A DNA stretch of 64,000 bases from Mesorhizobium japonicum MAFF 303099 (GTDB taxonomy: Bacteria > Pseudomonadota > Alphaproteobacteria > Rhizobiales > Rhizobiaceae): positions 4,620,001 through 4,684,000 of the forward strand of contig NC_002678.2 in assembly GCF_000009625.1 (NCBI RefSeq), given 5' to 3'. A model generated the notes under the pieces. The model was given only the letters and a program-made list of their open reading frames with translations. It made no database searches and was not told the DNA's origin. A program made the translations under genes and the position numbers. How positions within the stretch are numbered: position 1 is the first letter of the stretch; each line of letters opens with the position of its first letter. Positions 8,247 through 17,084 of this stretch are shown piece by piece.

Positions 8247-9609
8247 ATGCCCCCAGTGAATGAGACATCCTTCGAGACGGCTCTGGGCGAACGTGTCCAG
8301 GATATGGTTGAGGCTTGCACACGATGTGGCAAGTGCGCTGAGGTTTGTCCAAGCAATAGCGCCCGCCGGCATCTCGGATGCGACGCCCGAAGACCTCATT
8401 GGCGGTGTTCTCGATCTTGTGCGAAACGGTAGCGGTCCGGAAGCGTCCCGCAAATGGGCAGCCGCTTGCATGCTCAGCGGAGAATGTATCAAGGCGTGCG
8501 ATTACGGCGTCAATCCTCGCTTTCTCCTTACCATGGCGCGCCTTAGCGCTGCGAAGTCCGACAAGGAGCTTGCTGAACGACGCAGGGCAGGCGTGGAGAG
8601 ATACCGGGAGGTCAGCCGCGGTGTAACGATGCTGTCGCGCTTGCAACTCGATACGGAGGTCCTGGAAAGGCTGGGTCAAAAATCAGCGTCAGTATCCATG
8701 CCCACCGAGCCGGCGGACTTTGTGTTTTACACCGGCTGCAATGTGCTGAAGACGCCGCACATTGCCTTGCTTGCGCTCGATATCATGGATGTGCTCGGTG
8801 TCAGTTACCAGGTCATGGGCGGTCCGAGCCATTGTTGCGGTATCGTGCAACTCAAGTCCGGTGACGCCGAGATGAGCGGCCGCATGGGTTCGAGCTCGAT
8901 GGAGAAACTGTCGCACTCCAAGTCGGGACAGGTGATCACCTGGTGTCCGACCTGCTACGTCCAGTTCACGGAAAACATCCTGCCAACGGTGGAACGACAG
9001 CGCGGCTCCCGCCCGTTCGAGATGAACCCATTCCTAAGATTTATCGGCCAGCGGCTGGCGCAGTTAAAGCCGCATCTGCAGCGCAGGGTCGAGATGCGCG
9101 TCGCGCTGCACAAGCATCCTGGCGTCGCGGGCATCGTGGAGGCCGCCACCGAAAGCCTTAAGATGATCCCTGGCATCTCGCTTGTCGATCTGAACTAGCC
9201 CGCTGTAGGTCTGCAAAGCGTGCATGTCGGTGCGCTTCCGAAGTTCAAGCGTGAGTTGCAGTTGAGGGAACTCGAAGCGGCTAGTGCCGCGGGTGTGGAC
9301 GCCTTGGTTGCGGTTTACCATTCCGATCATCGCGAACTGTGTGCACACGAGCGCGATTGGCCATTCCGCATCATCAATATCCTTGAGGTGGTTGGTGAAA
9401 GCATGGGGCTGTATCGGCACGATCGCTACAAGGAGCTCAAGGTCATGCAGGACGTCGACCAGATCGTCAACGAGTGTAGGGACCTGATAGCAAAGCACTC
9501 GCTCGATCCCCAAGATGCTCGTGACGTCGTTGTCAGAGTGCTACTGGGCGAGCAGCCGCTTCCTCTAAAGGTCAGCAAGCAAGTCGAGAATGTCGTGGTA
9601 CCAGGTTGA
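8247..9609 (+). pseudogene. Fe-S / CCG-domain (HdrD/GlcF-like) protein, broken
   Basis: The start (GGAG before ATG 8247) leads into a ferredoxin motif CTRCGKCAEVCP. The reading frame then shifts by one base near 8350 and continues as IAPAGISDATPEDLIGG, with a second cluster region CMLSGECIKACDYG. A first CCG domain has GGPSHCCGIVQL and WCPTCYVQF. An in-frame TAG at 9196-9198 (after SLVDLN) interrupts the second half, which carries on in the same frame as VGALPKFKREL and YHSDHRELCAHERDWPF. The full protein of about 450 residues would be a cytoplasmic electron-transfer subunit similar to heterodisulfide reductase D or glycolate oxidase GlcF. Two independent lesions make it a pseudogene. Confidence 0.75.
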
Positions 9610-9945
9610 ATGTTGGCGTCCTGGCCATCGTATCATTTCGGGGCGGCGTAGCAATTTGGTCGCTTCCGGAGCGAGGCGGTGTTGTCAACATCGGAAGGGC
9701 GAGAGCGAGCGGCGCGTAAATGCCGCCGAATTTCAAACTGAGACACTACCCACGGTTGGGATATGACACCAACCCGTGGATTATAACAACTGGCCTTTAG
9801 GGCCGGTTTAAAGTTTCGGGTGATCGAGGTCACGAATCTCTGGCTGCCGTCCAGTCACATAAGGCTTCCACGTCGCGAAACCCGTAGACGTTGGGGCAAT
9901 CTCAGTTCAATCTCTCGAACAGGCTGTAACCCGGAGGATACGATG
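9610..9945. other. Intergenic stretch before mscL
   Basis: No gene is supported. The last bases carry the mscL ribosome-binding site (GGAGG at 9933-9937). Confidence 0.5.
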
Positions 9946-10367
9946 ATGCTCAAGGAGTTTCAGGAATTCATTTCCAAGGGCAATGTGATGGACTTGGCTG
10001 TCGGCGTCATCATCGGCGCAGCTTTCGGCAAAATCGTTGATTCACTGGTCAACGATATCATCATGCCGATTGTCGGTGCGATCTTTGGCGGGTTGGACTT
10101 CAATAACTATTTTCTCGGCCTTCCTCAGCGGTCAATGCCACTTCGCTGGCCGACGCCAAGAAGCAAGGCGCCGTCTTTTCCTACGGGAGCTTCATCACCG
10201 TGGCGTTGAATTTTGTCATTCTCGCCTTCATCATCTTCCTTATAGTCAAGGCTGTGAACAATCTGCGCAGAAGGCTCGAGCGCGAAAAACCGGCAACACC
10301 AGCGGCTCCACCGCCCGCCGACGTCGCGCTACTCACGGAAATTCGCGACCTCCTCGCCAGGAGATAG
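9946..10367 (+). pseudogene. mscL: Large-conductance mechanosensitive channel, frameshifted
   Basis: MscL is the pentameric inner-membrane emergency valve for hypo-osmotic shock. The N-terminal half is intact ([22 protein letters not shown]1 region [18 protein letters not shown]). At about 10120 one base is missing: the frame moves from FLGLPQRS to the expected [18 protein letters not shown]2 ([19 protein letters not shown]) and the C-terminal helix ([19 protein letters not shown]) follow in the second frame, ending with TAG at 10365-10367. Without the shift the protein would be about 140 residues, the normal size. The change falls in the periplasmic loop and would abolish the channel if real; a sequencing error is possible. 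Confidence 0.85.
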
Positions 10368-10507
10368 TCAAAACCTGGCTTTCTGGAGGAGTCAGGTTAT
10401 TCGCAGCCGCGCAGTTGGAAATAGACGGCACCCGCCCAACGCCGGTTAGGCGTCGACCGAATCCGTGTTGCTCGGAAAACCGGCGTCTCAGCTTGAAGGA
10501 TTCTGAT

Positions 10508-10765
10508 CTAAGGTGCTCGGTTGGCAGTCATCTGGTGATACGCCCACAGCACAATAACGGCTCCAATGACCGCAACCACCAAGCTGTATATATTGAGGCC
10601 GGTAACGCCCGAAGCGCCAAACGCGCTGAAAATGAGTCCGCCGACAATGGCACCGACGACACCGAGCACGATGTCGAGGAGAATACCTTGACCGGTCTTG
10701 TTGACTATCTTGCTGCCCAGGAAGCCAGCGATAACCCCAAGGATGATCCAACTGATGATTGACAT
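10508..10765 (-). CDS. GlsB/YeaQ/YmgE-family stress membrane protein
   Basis: An 85-residue, very hydrophobic protein with three predicted membrane segments (MSIISWIILGVIAGFLG, then GILLDIVLGVVGAIVGGLIF and IYSLVVAVIGAVIVLWAYH). The glycine-zipper-like pattern and length match the transglycosylase-associated/YeaQ family, which is induced by general stress. GGAGG precedes the ATG. It is convergent with the mscL relic. Confidence 0.88.
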   Translation of the reverse strand: MSIISWIILGVIAGFLGSKIVNKTGQGILLDIVLGVVGAIVGGLIFSAFGASGVTGLNIYSLVVAVIGAVIVLWAYHQMTANRAP

Positions 10766-10886
10766 TCTTCCATCCTCCGCAGGCTCATCATTTTCATAGG
10801 ATCATCAAAAGCACAAGCCAGCTTGAATATGCGCCGGGATGCGCCATGTTTGAGAAGGGCTTGCTTGGTTGAATGGAGAATTTGGT

Positions 10887-11336
10887 ATGGGACTTTTTGA
10901 CAACGCCGTTCCCGGCGGAAACATCACCAAACCACTGATGGTCGCGCTCGGTGCGCTTTTGGTCGGAAAAATGCTGACGGGTCGAAACGCGGGCCAGTCG
11001 GATCAACAGCAAAGTCCCGCTCCTTCCGGGACGACCCCTGCCGATGGAGGATTGTTGGGAGGACTCGGCGGCCTGCTCGACAGGCTGAGAGATGCCGGCC
11101 ATGGCAGTGTTGCTGATTCATGGGTCGGAACCGGGCAAAACCAGCCGATCAATGCGAATGATCTAGGCAGCGCCATAGGGCCCCAAGTTATTCGCGAGAT
11201 CGCTCAAAGGACAGGGATGGACGAGCAGGAACTGCTCAAGCAGCTTTCTGCCGCCTTGCCCGGCATTGTGGACAAGCTGACGCCTAACGGACAGCTACCG
11301 CAGCCACACCAGATCGAGTCGGCCTTCAACAGCTGA
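10887..11336 (+). CDS. YidB-family (DUF937) protein
   Basis: A 149-residue protein starting MGLFDNAVPGG, with GGAGA eight bases upstream of this ATG. A short hydrophobic stretch (LMVALGALLVGKML) is followed by a Gly-rich linker (GGLLGGLGGLLDRL). The conserved C-terminal domain reads DSWVGTGQNQPINANDLGSAIGP, then AQRTGMDEQELLKQLSAALPGIVDKLTPNG, the hallmark of the YidB family. Members are widespread, abundant and of unclear function. It is divergent from the YeaQ gene, with 121 bp between the two starts, so the two stress-type genes may share a regulatory region. Confidence 0.85.
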   Translation: MGLFDNAVPGGNITKPLMVALGALLVGKMLTGRNAGQSDQQQSPAPSGTTPADGGLLGGLGGLLDRLRDAGHGSVADSWVGTGQNQPINANDLGSAIGPQVIREIAQRTGMDEQELLKQLSAALPGIVDKLTPNGQLPQPHQIESAFNS

Positions 11337-11448
11337 TTGGATGTAGCCAAGCTATAATCTTGTGATTGGTTGACACCGGAGGGATTCGGACCAAGCTACG
11401 ATCAACCGATTAGGCGGTTTCTAACTTCTATCTTCTGTCAAAACTTGC

Positions 11449-11477
11449 CCCGCTTGCTCTTAGCTAGCGGGTTTTTT
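11449..11477 (+). terminator. Rho-independent terminator after the YidB gene
   Basis: CCCGCT at 11449-11454 pairs with AGCGGG at 11466-11471 and is followed by six T residues. It lies about 110 bases after the YidB stop codon. Confidence 0.75.
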
Positions 11478-11838
11478 GAGAAAATTGCATTCACTCGGCC
11501 TAGTTATTGATTGCCATGGCTATGCAGCGGGTCTCGGATGCCGCCGCCGTTCTCCTCGATGAAGACGGCACCAAGTTGTTCAAGGGGCAGCCCGCTGTGC
11601 CTCGATCGTCGCATCGTCCGGCTTGTCGATCTTGCGCACGAAGTCGTGGATTTCGGCTCTGCCTTTGGTTTATGCCACAGGGGTTGTCCAAGCCAAAATG
11701 CACTGACGGCAAGCGACCGCTCGGACAACTCTTAGGATCTGTCGACTTGAACGAAGAAAGGAGATTGACATCGCAAGATTTGGCCTCTGGGAACCCTAAC
11801 GCGTGTTCAGGGGTTGGATCGATGGCAAGGAGAACTTC
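11478..11838. other. Intergenic stretch before the lipocalin gene
   Basis: Overlapping open frames on both strands (11500-11842) have no motif and compete with each other; none is supported. The last bases contain the lipocalin ribosome-binding site AAGGAGA. Confidence 0.45.
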
Positions 11839-12354
11839 ATGACAGACACGGCGGCCGTCACGGCCATTACCTCACTCAACCTCAGCCAATATCTTGGTAA
11901 ATGGTATGAACTGTGCCGGCTCCCGATTAAATATGAAGACGAAACGGCGACGGACATCACGGCGAACTATTCACTGAACGACAGTGTCACGGTTCGCGTC
12001 GACAACCGCTGTTTCGACAAGCACGGCAAACCATCTCGGGCAATCGGCGAGGCCACTCCGGCCGATGACGCCCGATCCAGGTTGAAAGTAACCTTCTTGC
12101 CGAAATACATTCGGTGGATACCGTTCACCAGCGGTGACTACTGGGTCCTGAAGCTCGATCCCGAATACAAGGTGTCTCTCGTTGGTTCGCCCGACAGGCA
12201 ATATCTCTGGCTGCTCGCCCGCAGCCCAGACCTGGCGCAGGATACCCGCGAACGATATCTTGCCGAAGCGAAGCGCCAGGGATTCGACCTCACGAACCTG
12301 ATCGTCCCTCGCCATACTGGCCGCGAAGTCACCGATGATATGCTGGCGGGCTAA
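11839..12354 (+). CDS. Bacterial lipocalin (Blc-like), no signal peptide
   Basis: A 171-residue lipocalin. The first structurally conserved region is LSQYLGKWYELCRLP (the G-x-W motif), and later stretches RLKVTFLPKY, GDYWVLKLD and RQYLWLLARSP match Blc. The ATG at 11839 has AAGGAGA upstream. Unlike E. coli Blc there is no lipoprotein signal, so this protein is probably cytoplasmic or exported by another route. Lipocalins of this kind bind lysophospholipids or other small hydrophobic ligands and respond to membrane stress. Confidence 0.9.
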   Translation: MTDTAAVTAITSLNLSQYLGKWYELCRLPIKYEDETATDITANYSLNDSVTVRVDNRCFDKHGKPSRAIGEATPADDARSRLKVTFLPKYIRWIPFTSGDYWVLKLDPEYKVSLVGSPDRQYLWLLARSPDLAQDTRERYLAEAKRQGFDLTNLIVPRHTGREVTDDMLAG

Positions 12355-12544
12355 GATTGTCGTCGCCGGAAAGTTCCGCCGTTGGTCTGATCGATTTCTT
12401 GAGACAGCCGGTTAGATGATCAGCCCACGATATGATGGCAATTCTCGCCTATTTCGCCTTAGACGAAACTGCGCTTACGGTGGTACTTCCTTCACTTTCT
12501 TAGCCACTGTCGTGCAGGAAACATGATGTAGAGCAGCCTTGTCC

Positions 12545-12706
12545 GCGGGCGGTCGCGACTCCAGTGTGTCTGTTAGCGGTCCCAGCAATAGTCTTGACGT
12601 TCGAACTGGAACCCTACGCCTTGGCCTATGCGGAAGGCCAGCCGATGCGTCTAGGGCTGGATAAACTCATGCGCCTTGTAGCGCATGTGGACGAGAACGT
12701 AAGGTG
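12545..12706 (+). pseudogene. Relic of the 2883-type small protein
   Basis: One frame reads VSVSGPSNSL and the next continues LTFELEPYALAYAEGQPMRLGLDKL before TGA at 12704-12706. The second part parallels the 59-residue protein at 2883 (LTFPFEAESYARSYADGQAFRLG). The shift near 12590 suggests a frameshifted second family member. Confidence 0.45.
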
Positions 12707-12924
12707 AAAACCAGCATGGACTTTGCGGCGGGCAGCTACCCGGCGATTGCGGATAATTGCAAGGACCAGAACAAAACGGGGCCGGCGCAGTTGTTTAACC
12801 CCAACCCGTGCAACTGCACCGGCCAAAAGCGGGCCATGAGAACTCGCTCCGAGCGTATTCTACCGTATATTAGCATTGTCGCAAGTGAGACTGAGTGCCC
12901 AAGCACCCACCAAGCTGCAAACGC

Positions 12925-13080
12925 TCAGCCGGCCAAAGCCATTCCAATACCAACGCCAAGGCCTATAGCAAGGCCCATGAGCTTCCCGGCAAAGTCTACT
13001 GCAACGGCGCGGAGAGTCGTCCAGGCGTCCACACGGGGCGCTCTGAGCGCAGCGTTGAGATCATCGAAGATCGTATCCAT
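12925..13080 (-). CDS. 51-aa small membrane-associated protein, copy 1
   Basis: A 51-residue protein: MDTIFDDLNAALRAPRVDAW, then a hydrophobic glycine-rich tail (LMGLAIGLGVGIGMALAG) that could cross the membrane. A second, frameshifted copy at 14359-14560 keeps the same start and tail, which argues for a real gene family. Its start is on the reverse strand, 250 bp from the start of the 54-aa ORF at 13330, so the two are divergent. Function unknown. Confidence 0.6.
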   Translation of the reverse strand: MDTIFDDLNAALRAPRVDAWTTLRAVAVDFAGKLMGLAIGLGVGIGMALAG

Positions 13081-13213
13081 GGGCGGATTCTAGATCGAAA
13101 CCCGGAATCTGTGAATCCCCTGTCTCGGCGGCATTGGAACCGAATCAGGGGCTTGCGGCTTGTTAGCTTTCAACGAAGCTTGCATGAGGCGCGCCTAATA
13201 GGATTGGAGCTGA

Positions 13214-13249
13214 GGCCCCGGCGCTGGGGTGACATACGCCGGGGCCTTT
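13214..13249 (+). terminator. Strong stem-loop ahead of the 54-aa ORF copy 2
   Basis: A perfect 10-bp stem (GGCCCCGGCG at 13214-13223 with CGCCGGGGCC at 13237-13246) is followed by TTT. It could end transcription from upstream or structure the leader of the ORF at 13330. Confidence 0.6.
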
Positions 13250-13329
13250 GTGGGCATGTACGTACTACCCATCATGTCGAGTATTATCGTGGGCTAATAT
13301 GGTCAACAAACCATGAAGGACCACAGCCG

Positions 13330-13494
13330 ATGACCGACGAGATGGAAACGACCTACGTCGTGAGCGTCTACGAGGCGCCGAATTGGCGCACAGTGCTAAC
13401 GACCAACGATAAGGCCAAAGCTCTCGCCTGGGCGAGAGAGATCGGCGACAACGTGCGCGTCGAGGAGATCACTCCGAAGCCGATTAAGCGCTAA
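13330..13494 (+). CDS. 54-aa conserved small protein, copy 2
   Basis: Encodes MTDEMETTYVVSVYEAPNWR and so on, a 54-residue paralogue of the protein at 4129-4293. Both end in EIT-x-KP-x-KR. Conservation is at protein level across a 9-kb distance, and the DNA downstream of both also shares an 80-bp repeat, which suggests duplication of a short block. Function unknown. Confidence 0.75.
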   Translation: MTDEMETTYVVSVYEAPNWRTVLTTNDKAKALAWAREIGDNVRVEEITPKPIKR

Positions 13495-13667
13495 AGCGCT
13501 CGGCGAAGTCGGCGACATATCCTGTGATAGATCGGCGAGCTTTGCAGGTCTCGGGCTGCGTGCGTAAACAGCAACACGACAAAGAGAACTACCACTGCTG
13601 ACGCGAAGCCGGTAACGAGAGCCATCCGTGAAAACGGCCCTGATGTCGGGAGGTTCCCTTGAAAAAT

Positions 13668-13740
13668 GACCGACACCTTGTTGGGCGGGGCGTCGGGGTA
13701 AAGGCGCCGGCCAGACGGAAATTTGTCCGCCGCGCAGCAT
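13668..13740 (+). repeat. Palindromic intergenic repeat, copy B
   Basis: Second copy of the GGCGCCGGCC...GTCCGCCGCGC repeat (hairpin core 13703-13735). Similarity to copy A continues downstream to about 13830 (for example TATGGCGTGATCGCGGAA and CACCCGAACTAG), so the shared block after the 54-aa ORFs is about 160 bp. Confidence 0.6.
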
Positions 13741-14022
13741 ATTTGCCCGATTTGTCAGCCTTGGGTTATGGCGTGATCGCGGAACGAGCTCACCCGAACT
13801 AGCCTTCCTCCTCCTCTTCACCCCAATGTCGCCAGTGAGTAGGCACCACATCTACTAAATGGCCGGTTATCGCGTCTTTCCATCCGTCGACAGCGCGTCT
13901 GCAAGGGAGCACTCGGTACGATAACGACGTCCACAGACGGCAACCGGGCCTTCCGGGAATGGAGATACCCGGCCCGTCAAATATGCACAAAGGCTAATGG
14001 AAGGGCAATCTGCACGTTCCGT

Positions 14023-14328
14023 TCAGGTCGGCTTGTCGACGAGTGACTTCATCCTCCTCGGCGGCACATAGCTTGTCACCAGCTTCACGGCTGCAATGTC
14101 GACCGTCACCGGCGGGGACAGATTCACAGTAACTGTATGCTCGTCGACCCGGAGGACATTGCCGGTGAGTTCTATCGGCTGGCCTTTCTTCAGCGTCGAT
14201 GTCCGGTCCACGATCGAGTGTGGAAACCCATAGTGCGGGATTGAGACGCTGACCCGATCTTCGGTCACGCGCTTCCGCACGATCGCTGTGATCGCAACCT
14301 CGTCGCCGACCTTGATGCCCTTCGCCAT
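14023..14328 (-). CDS. Hypothetical beta-rich protein (101 aa)
   Basis: Starts MAKGIKVGDEVAITAIVRKR and has repeated short beta-like stretches (VSVSIPHYGF, PIELTGNVLRVDEHTVTVNL), resembling a small OB- or Tudor-like barrel. No family is recognised. Amino-acid composition is balanced and coding character is good compared with the overlapping frames. Confidence 0.6.
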   Translation of the reverse strand: MAKGIKVGDEVAITAIVRKRVTEDRVSVSIPHYGFPHSIVDRTSTLKKGQPIELTGNVLRVDEHTVTVNLSPPVTVDIAAVKLVTSYVPPRRMKSLVDKPT

Positions 14329-14358
14329 GCCATGATTCTGGTGCCATGAGCGGCTTAG

Positions 14359-14560
14359 TCAAGCGGTCTCTAATATACGAATGGAAACTTGCTTGCAGGG
14401 TCGGCCCGCAATCGCCGTTCCAAGGCCCACGCCCAGGCCTATAGCAAGGCCCATGAGCAGCTTGCCGGCAAAGGTCTGGGGCGATGGCGCGGACAGGACC
14501 CCACGCGTCGGTACGGGGCGCTCTTAGGGCTTGGGATAGGTCATCGAAGATCGTGTCCAT
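14359..14560 (-). pseudogene. 51-aa small protein, copy 2, frameshifted
   Basis: Begins MDTIFDDLSQALRAPRTDAW like copy 1 at 13080, then shifts frame near 14480 to FAGKLLMGLAIGLGVGLGTAIAG. One base change explains the break; the C-terminus is also extended to a TGA at 14359-14361. Confidence 0.55.
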
Positions 14561-14574
14561 GGGCGGATTGCGTC

Positions 14575-14867
14575 CGCCGCTCAATCGAGGACGAAATTGA
14601 ACGGCTAATTTCCCTGCTGGACCTGGTAGAACCTGACCCGGATCTTGAGCCGTGGTGGCCGGCGCCGTGGAAGTTGTTGGCACCGATGACAGGGAAGGGG
14701 ATAACACCGACGATGAATGGTCGCTTGGTTGGACTACTAACGAAGCGCTCAGCTTGGGCGAAGACGTGGACCTGGACACTTGCGATTCGGAATATAGCCT
14801 GGGCTGGCACGAAGCATGCAGCCAAGGCTGGGACGAATGGGCGCGCAACGGTCATAGGTACGTTTAA
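14575..14867 (+). pseudogene. Acidic SLGW-repeat rhizobial small protein, frameshifted
   Basis: The first frame reads IEDEIERLISLLDLVEPDPDLEP and the next frame DDREGDNTDDEWSLGW and CDSEYSLGW. Small acidic proteins with LLD-x-x-(E/D)PDPDLEPSLGW and repeated (D/E)-x-E-x-SLGW units are common in Rhizobiales, so this is one gene split by a frameshift near 14650. Function unknown. A terminator follows at 14910. Confidence 0.6.
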
Positions 14868-14909
14868 GGCATCGACGGCGAGGCATGACCGGCTACAGTA
14901 TTTTCCTAA

Positions 14910-14938
14910 GCCCACCGCCTCATTGTGGCGGGCTTTTT
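14910..14938 (+). terminator. Rho-independent terminator
   Basis: GCCCACCGCC pairs with GGCGGGC (14927-14933) and is followed by TTTTT at 14934-14938. It ends the SLGW-repeat gene. Confidence 0.75.
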
Positions 14939-15290
14939 CGTGGTGAGTATGCTGTGAGAGCGTCATATGGGCGTCATGGGACGACCGGAAACGTGCGCTT
15001 TCAGCGGCTTCCCAACAATACGAATCCGTAAGTCGCGGTGGAGATGTGTCTGGCCTAAGCTTCCACTAAGCCAGGATCTTGGATCGAGTGAATGAAAAAA
15101 GGCCACGTTGGCGCAATTCCTCACGAGACCCGCCAAACGAAATACCCGCAAGCTGTGGCTTCGATTATTGAAGGCCAGTGACAGATTTTGCCGGTTGCTA
15201 ACCAGAAGCAGCAAAAACCGAATGTACGATGAAATTGCCCAGGAGGCGCCCTTAACGCCAGTAGTGCCTGACTTACTCCTAGCCCCTCGC
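14939..15290. other. Region ahead of the methyltransferase
   Basis: The methyltransferase frame is open from 15108, so its start could lie here (ATGs at 15222 and 15291 are candidates). No other feature is supported. Confidence 0.4.
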
Positions 15291-15980
15291 ATGTCGCTCC
15301 TGCAGCCTGAGCTAATCGAGAAAACAATTGAAGGCATGGGCGCCCTAGGCCTGCATGACTTCATCTCCCAACAGTTTTCCATGCCGGAAGGCACGTTCGG
15401 ACGTTTGACCGGGGCGGTAATGGGCCTGATAAATCTCTTGCCCAACAAACGAGCCATCGAACTGTTGGACATCGCGGAACACGATGACGTGCTCGAAATA
15501 GGATTTGGGCCTGGCTTAGCGCTCAGGAAAATGTCGCAGCTCGCGCGGAGCGGCAGGATTACCGGGGTAGACCGGTCGCCTACAATGTTCCGTCAGGCCC
15601 AGACGCGAAACCGAGCGGCAATTCAACGAGGAAGACTGAAGCTAATCCAGGGCACCTTCGAGTGCCTGTCACTGGAAAGCGCATCCGTTGACAAAGTTCT
15701 AGCCGTCAACGTGATCTATTTCTGTTCCCCAGACGGAACAGCACTAGCGGAAGCCCGCAGGGTCCTACGCCCCGGCGGAGCAATGTCGATCTATGCGACG
15801 GATTGCTCTTCCATGAGATGGTTGCAGTTCATTGGCCCTGAAACCCAGCAGACATTTGATCGGAAGGGACTAGAGGATTTCCTGCAACGGAGCGCATTTG
15901 GGTCAGATCATATTGATATCCAAACGGTTCGGCTGCCGTTCGGATTTCGCGGCCTCTTAGCGCGACTGCGCAAGCGATGA
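15291..15980 (+). CDS. Class I SAM-dependent methyltransferase
   Basis: Rossmann-type methyltransferase with motif I VLEIGFGPG, motif II-like GVDRSPTM and motif III RRVLRPGGAMSIY. The N-terminal lead (GRLTGAVMGLINLLPNKRAIELLDI) is typical of a UbiE/phosphatidylethanolamine-methyltransferase-like group in rhizobia. The substrate cannot be told. The start is uncertain: ATGs at 15222 and 15291 are both weakly supported and no clear ribosome-binding site is seen. The gene stands alone on the plus strand. Confidence 0.8.
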   Translation: MSLLQPELIEKTIEGMGALGLHDFISQQFSMPEGTFGRLTGAVMGLINLLPNKRAIELLDIAEHDDVLEIGFGPGLALRKMSQLARSGRITGVDRSPTMFRQAQTRNRAAIQRGRLKLIQGTFECLSLESASVDKVLAVNVIYFCSPDGTALAEARRVLRPGGAMSIYATDCSSMRWLQFIGPETQQTFDRKGLEDFLQRSAFGSDHIDIQTVRLPFGFRGLLARLRKR

Positions 15981-16318
15981 AGGAGGCGAAGAGCTCGGCG
16001 TTCACAGGCCACACTTTGCGCTCGATCGGCCTCAAGTTTCCGCCTGCTACCCAGTCCTAGCGCAGCACCATTTCAGCGCGCAAGGCAGTGCCGACCTCAT
16101 CCAGCATAACTGGAGACATGCGCAGACGAGCCGGTCCGACGGCTCGGAAGGCCGCACCACACGATATCGGCACGCCGGCAAGCACACCAACATGGTGGAA
16201 AGCTATTTCAGTCGCCTTCGCTGCATGGTTGCCGGCCAGCACCACCAGGTCTGGCGCCGCTACCTCTACCAGTACGCCAATCATGCCGCATGGCTTGAAG
16301 ATCACCGTCAAGGCTCCG
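15981..16318. other. Ambiguous stretch, opposing open frames
   Basis: A reverse-strand frame (16057-16311, Val/Ala/Gly rich) and a forward frame (from 16088, Ser/Thr/Ala rich) overlap. Neither has a motif in this part, and I cannot choose between them. Confidence 0.35.
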
Positions 16319-16504
16319 GCTAAACGCGGGCATCGTGTCTGCCGATTTCACGGGGCCGGCGGCGGGGCGCCAAGAGGGGCAGCGCACGGCTTATACCGGC
16401 ACGGTCACTTCACTTGCGAGGGCGTGGCTATGCGTCGAGCCGTTGCCGGTCTCGTAGCGACTGCGACCAAAACAATCGCGACTACCTTCGATGCCGAAGC
16501 GTGA
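16319..16504 (+). pseudogene. Fragment of an HG-motif (CRxHG...GAPRG) small protein
   Basis: The forward frame reads KRGHRVCRFHGAGGGAPRG, then YRHGHFTCEGVAMRRAVAGL. This follows the pattern CR-x-HGG...GAP-x-GN...HG-x-(F/Y)T-x-E...RR of small proteins frequent on rhizobial accessory DNA and prophages. The N-terminal part is not recognisable, so this is likely a 3' fragment. Confidence 0.4.
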
Positions 16505-16727
16505 CGATCAGGACTAAACAAAAATCCAGCTGCCTGCCAATGTTGCGCAAGAGATGGGGGTGCTCGTTCGCCTGCATTGGTCAGGAGCCTGCCGGGCGCT
16601 CTTATCCGCCACGGCAGGCTCTGCGGCCCAGTTCCATACGGTTTTGTAAACTTATCGCCACGATGACGTCAAAGTCGTTCAGGAACTTGGGACTGGAGGG
16701 ACAAGTTCGCTTAATGGAGGAATGAGG

Positions 16728-16949
16728 ATGTTTCGCAAAGTAGCCGTTGCCGCTGCAATCGTAACCGTTTGCAGTCTGCCCGCTTTCGCTGCCACGGAAT
16801 ACTGGGTGGCAAAGGATGCCGCCACGAAGAAGTGTGAAGTCGTTACGAAAAAGCCGGACGGCACGAAGTTGATGGATGCCGGCAAAAAAACCTACGCGAC
16901 TAAGGGCGACGCCGACAAAGCGTTGAAGCTCCTGGCTGATTGCAAATAA
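16728..16949 (+). CDS. Small secreted protein (73 aa)
   Basis: Starts MFRKVAVAAAIVTVCSLPAFA, a clear signal peptide with cleavage after AFA, followed by a 52-residue mature part (TEYWVAKDAATKKCEVVTKK, later ADKALKLLADCK) with two cysteines that may form a disulfide. GGAGG at 16716-16720 sets the ATG at 16728 rather than 16722. Proteins of this shape (EYWVA...KCEVV...PDG) are widespread in Rhizobiales and uncharacterised. A terminator follows. Confidence 0.85.
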   Translation: MFRKVAVAAAIVTVCSLPAFAATEYWVAKDAATKKCEVVTKKPDGTKLMDAGKKTYATKGDADKALKLLADCK

Positions 16950-16979
16950 TTCGATAGCGCTCTCTGGCGCACTTTCATA

Positions 16980-17011
16980 CCCGTCCCGGGTCGACCTGGG
17001 ACGGGCTTTTT
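16980..17011 (+). terminator. Rho-independent terminator
   Basis: CCCGTCCC at 16980-16987 pairs with GGGACGGG at 16998-17005, then C and five T residues. Confidence 0.85.
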
Positions 17012-17084
17012 GAAGCAGCCGGACTGAAGTGCTGGAGGTTGATTGCTCGGCGTTGATGGTCGCCCAATATCGGGAGCATAAACG

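Noticed and set aside
9196..9198. TAG read as pyrrolysine or a readthrough codon
   Set aside because: No pyrrolysine system is expected in rhizobia, and an upstream frameshift already breaks the gene, so a nonsense mutation is simpler.
13994..14848. 284-codon reverse frame
   Set aside because: It merely strings together the start of the 51-aa relic and unrelated sequence; the 101-aa gene inside in another frame is better supported.
16057..16311. 84-codon reverse-strand frame, hydrophobic
   Set aside because: Overlaps an equally open forward frame, has no motif or ribosome-binding site I can support; left as ambiguous.
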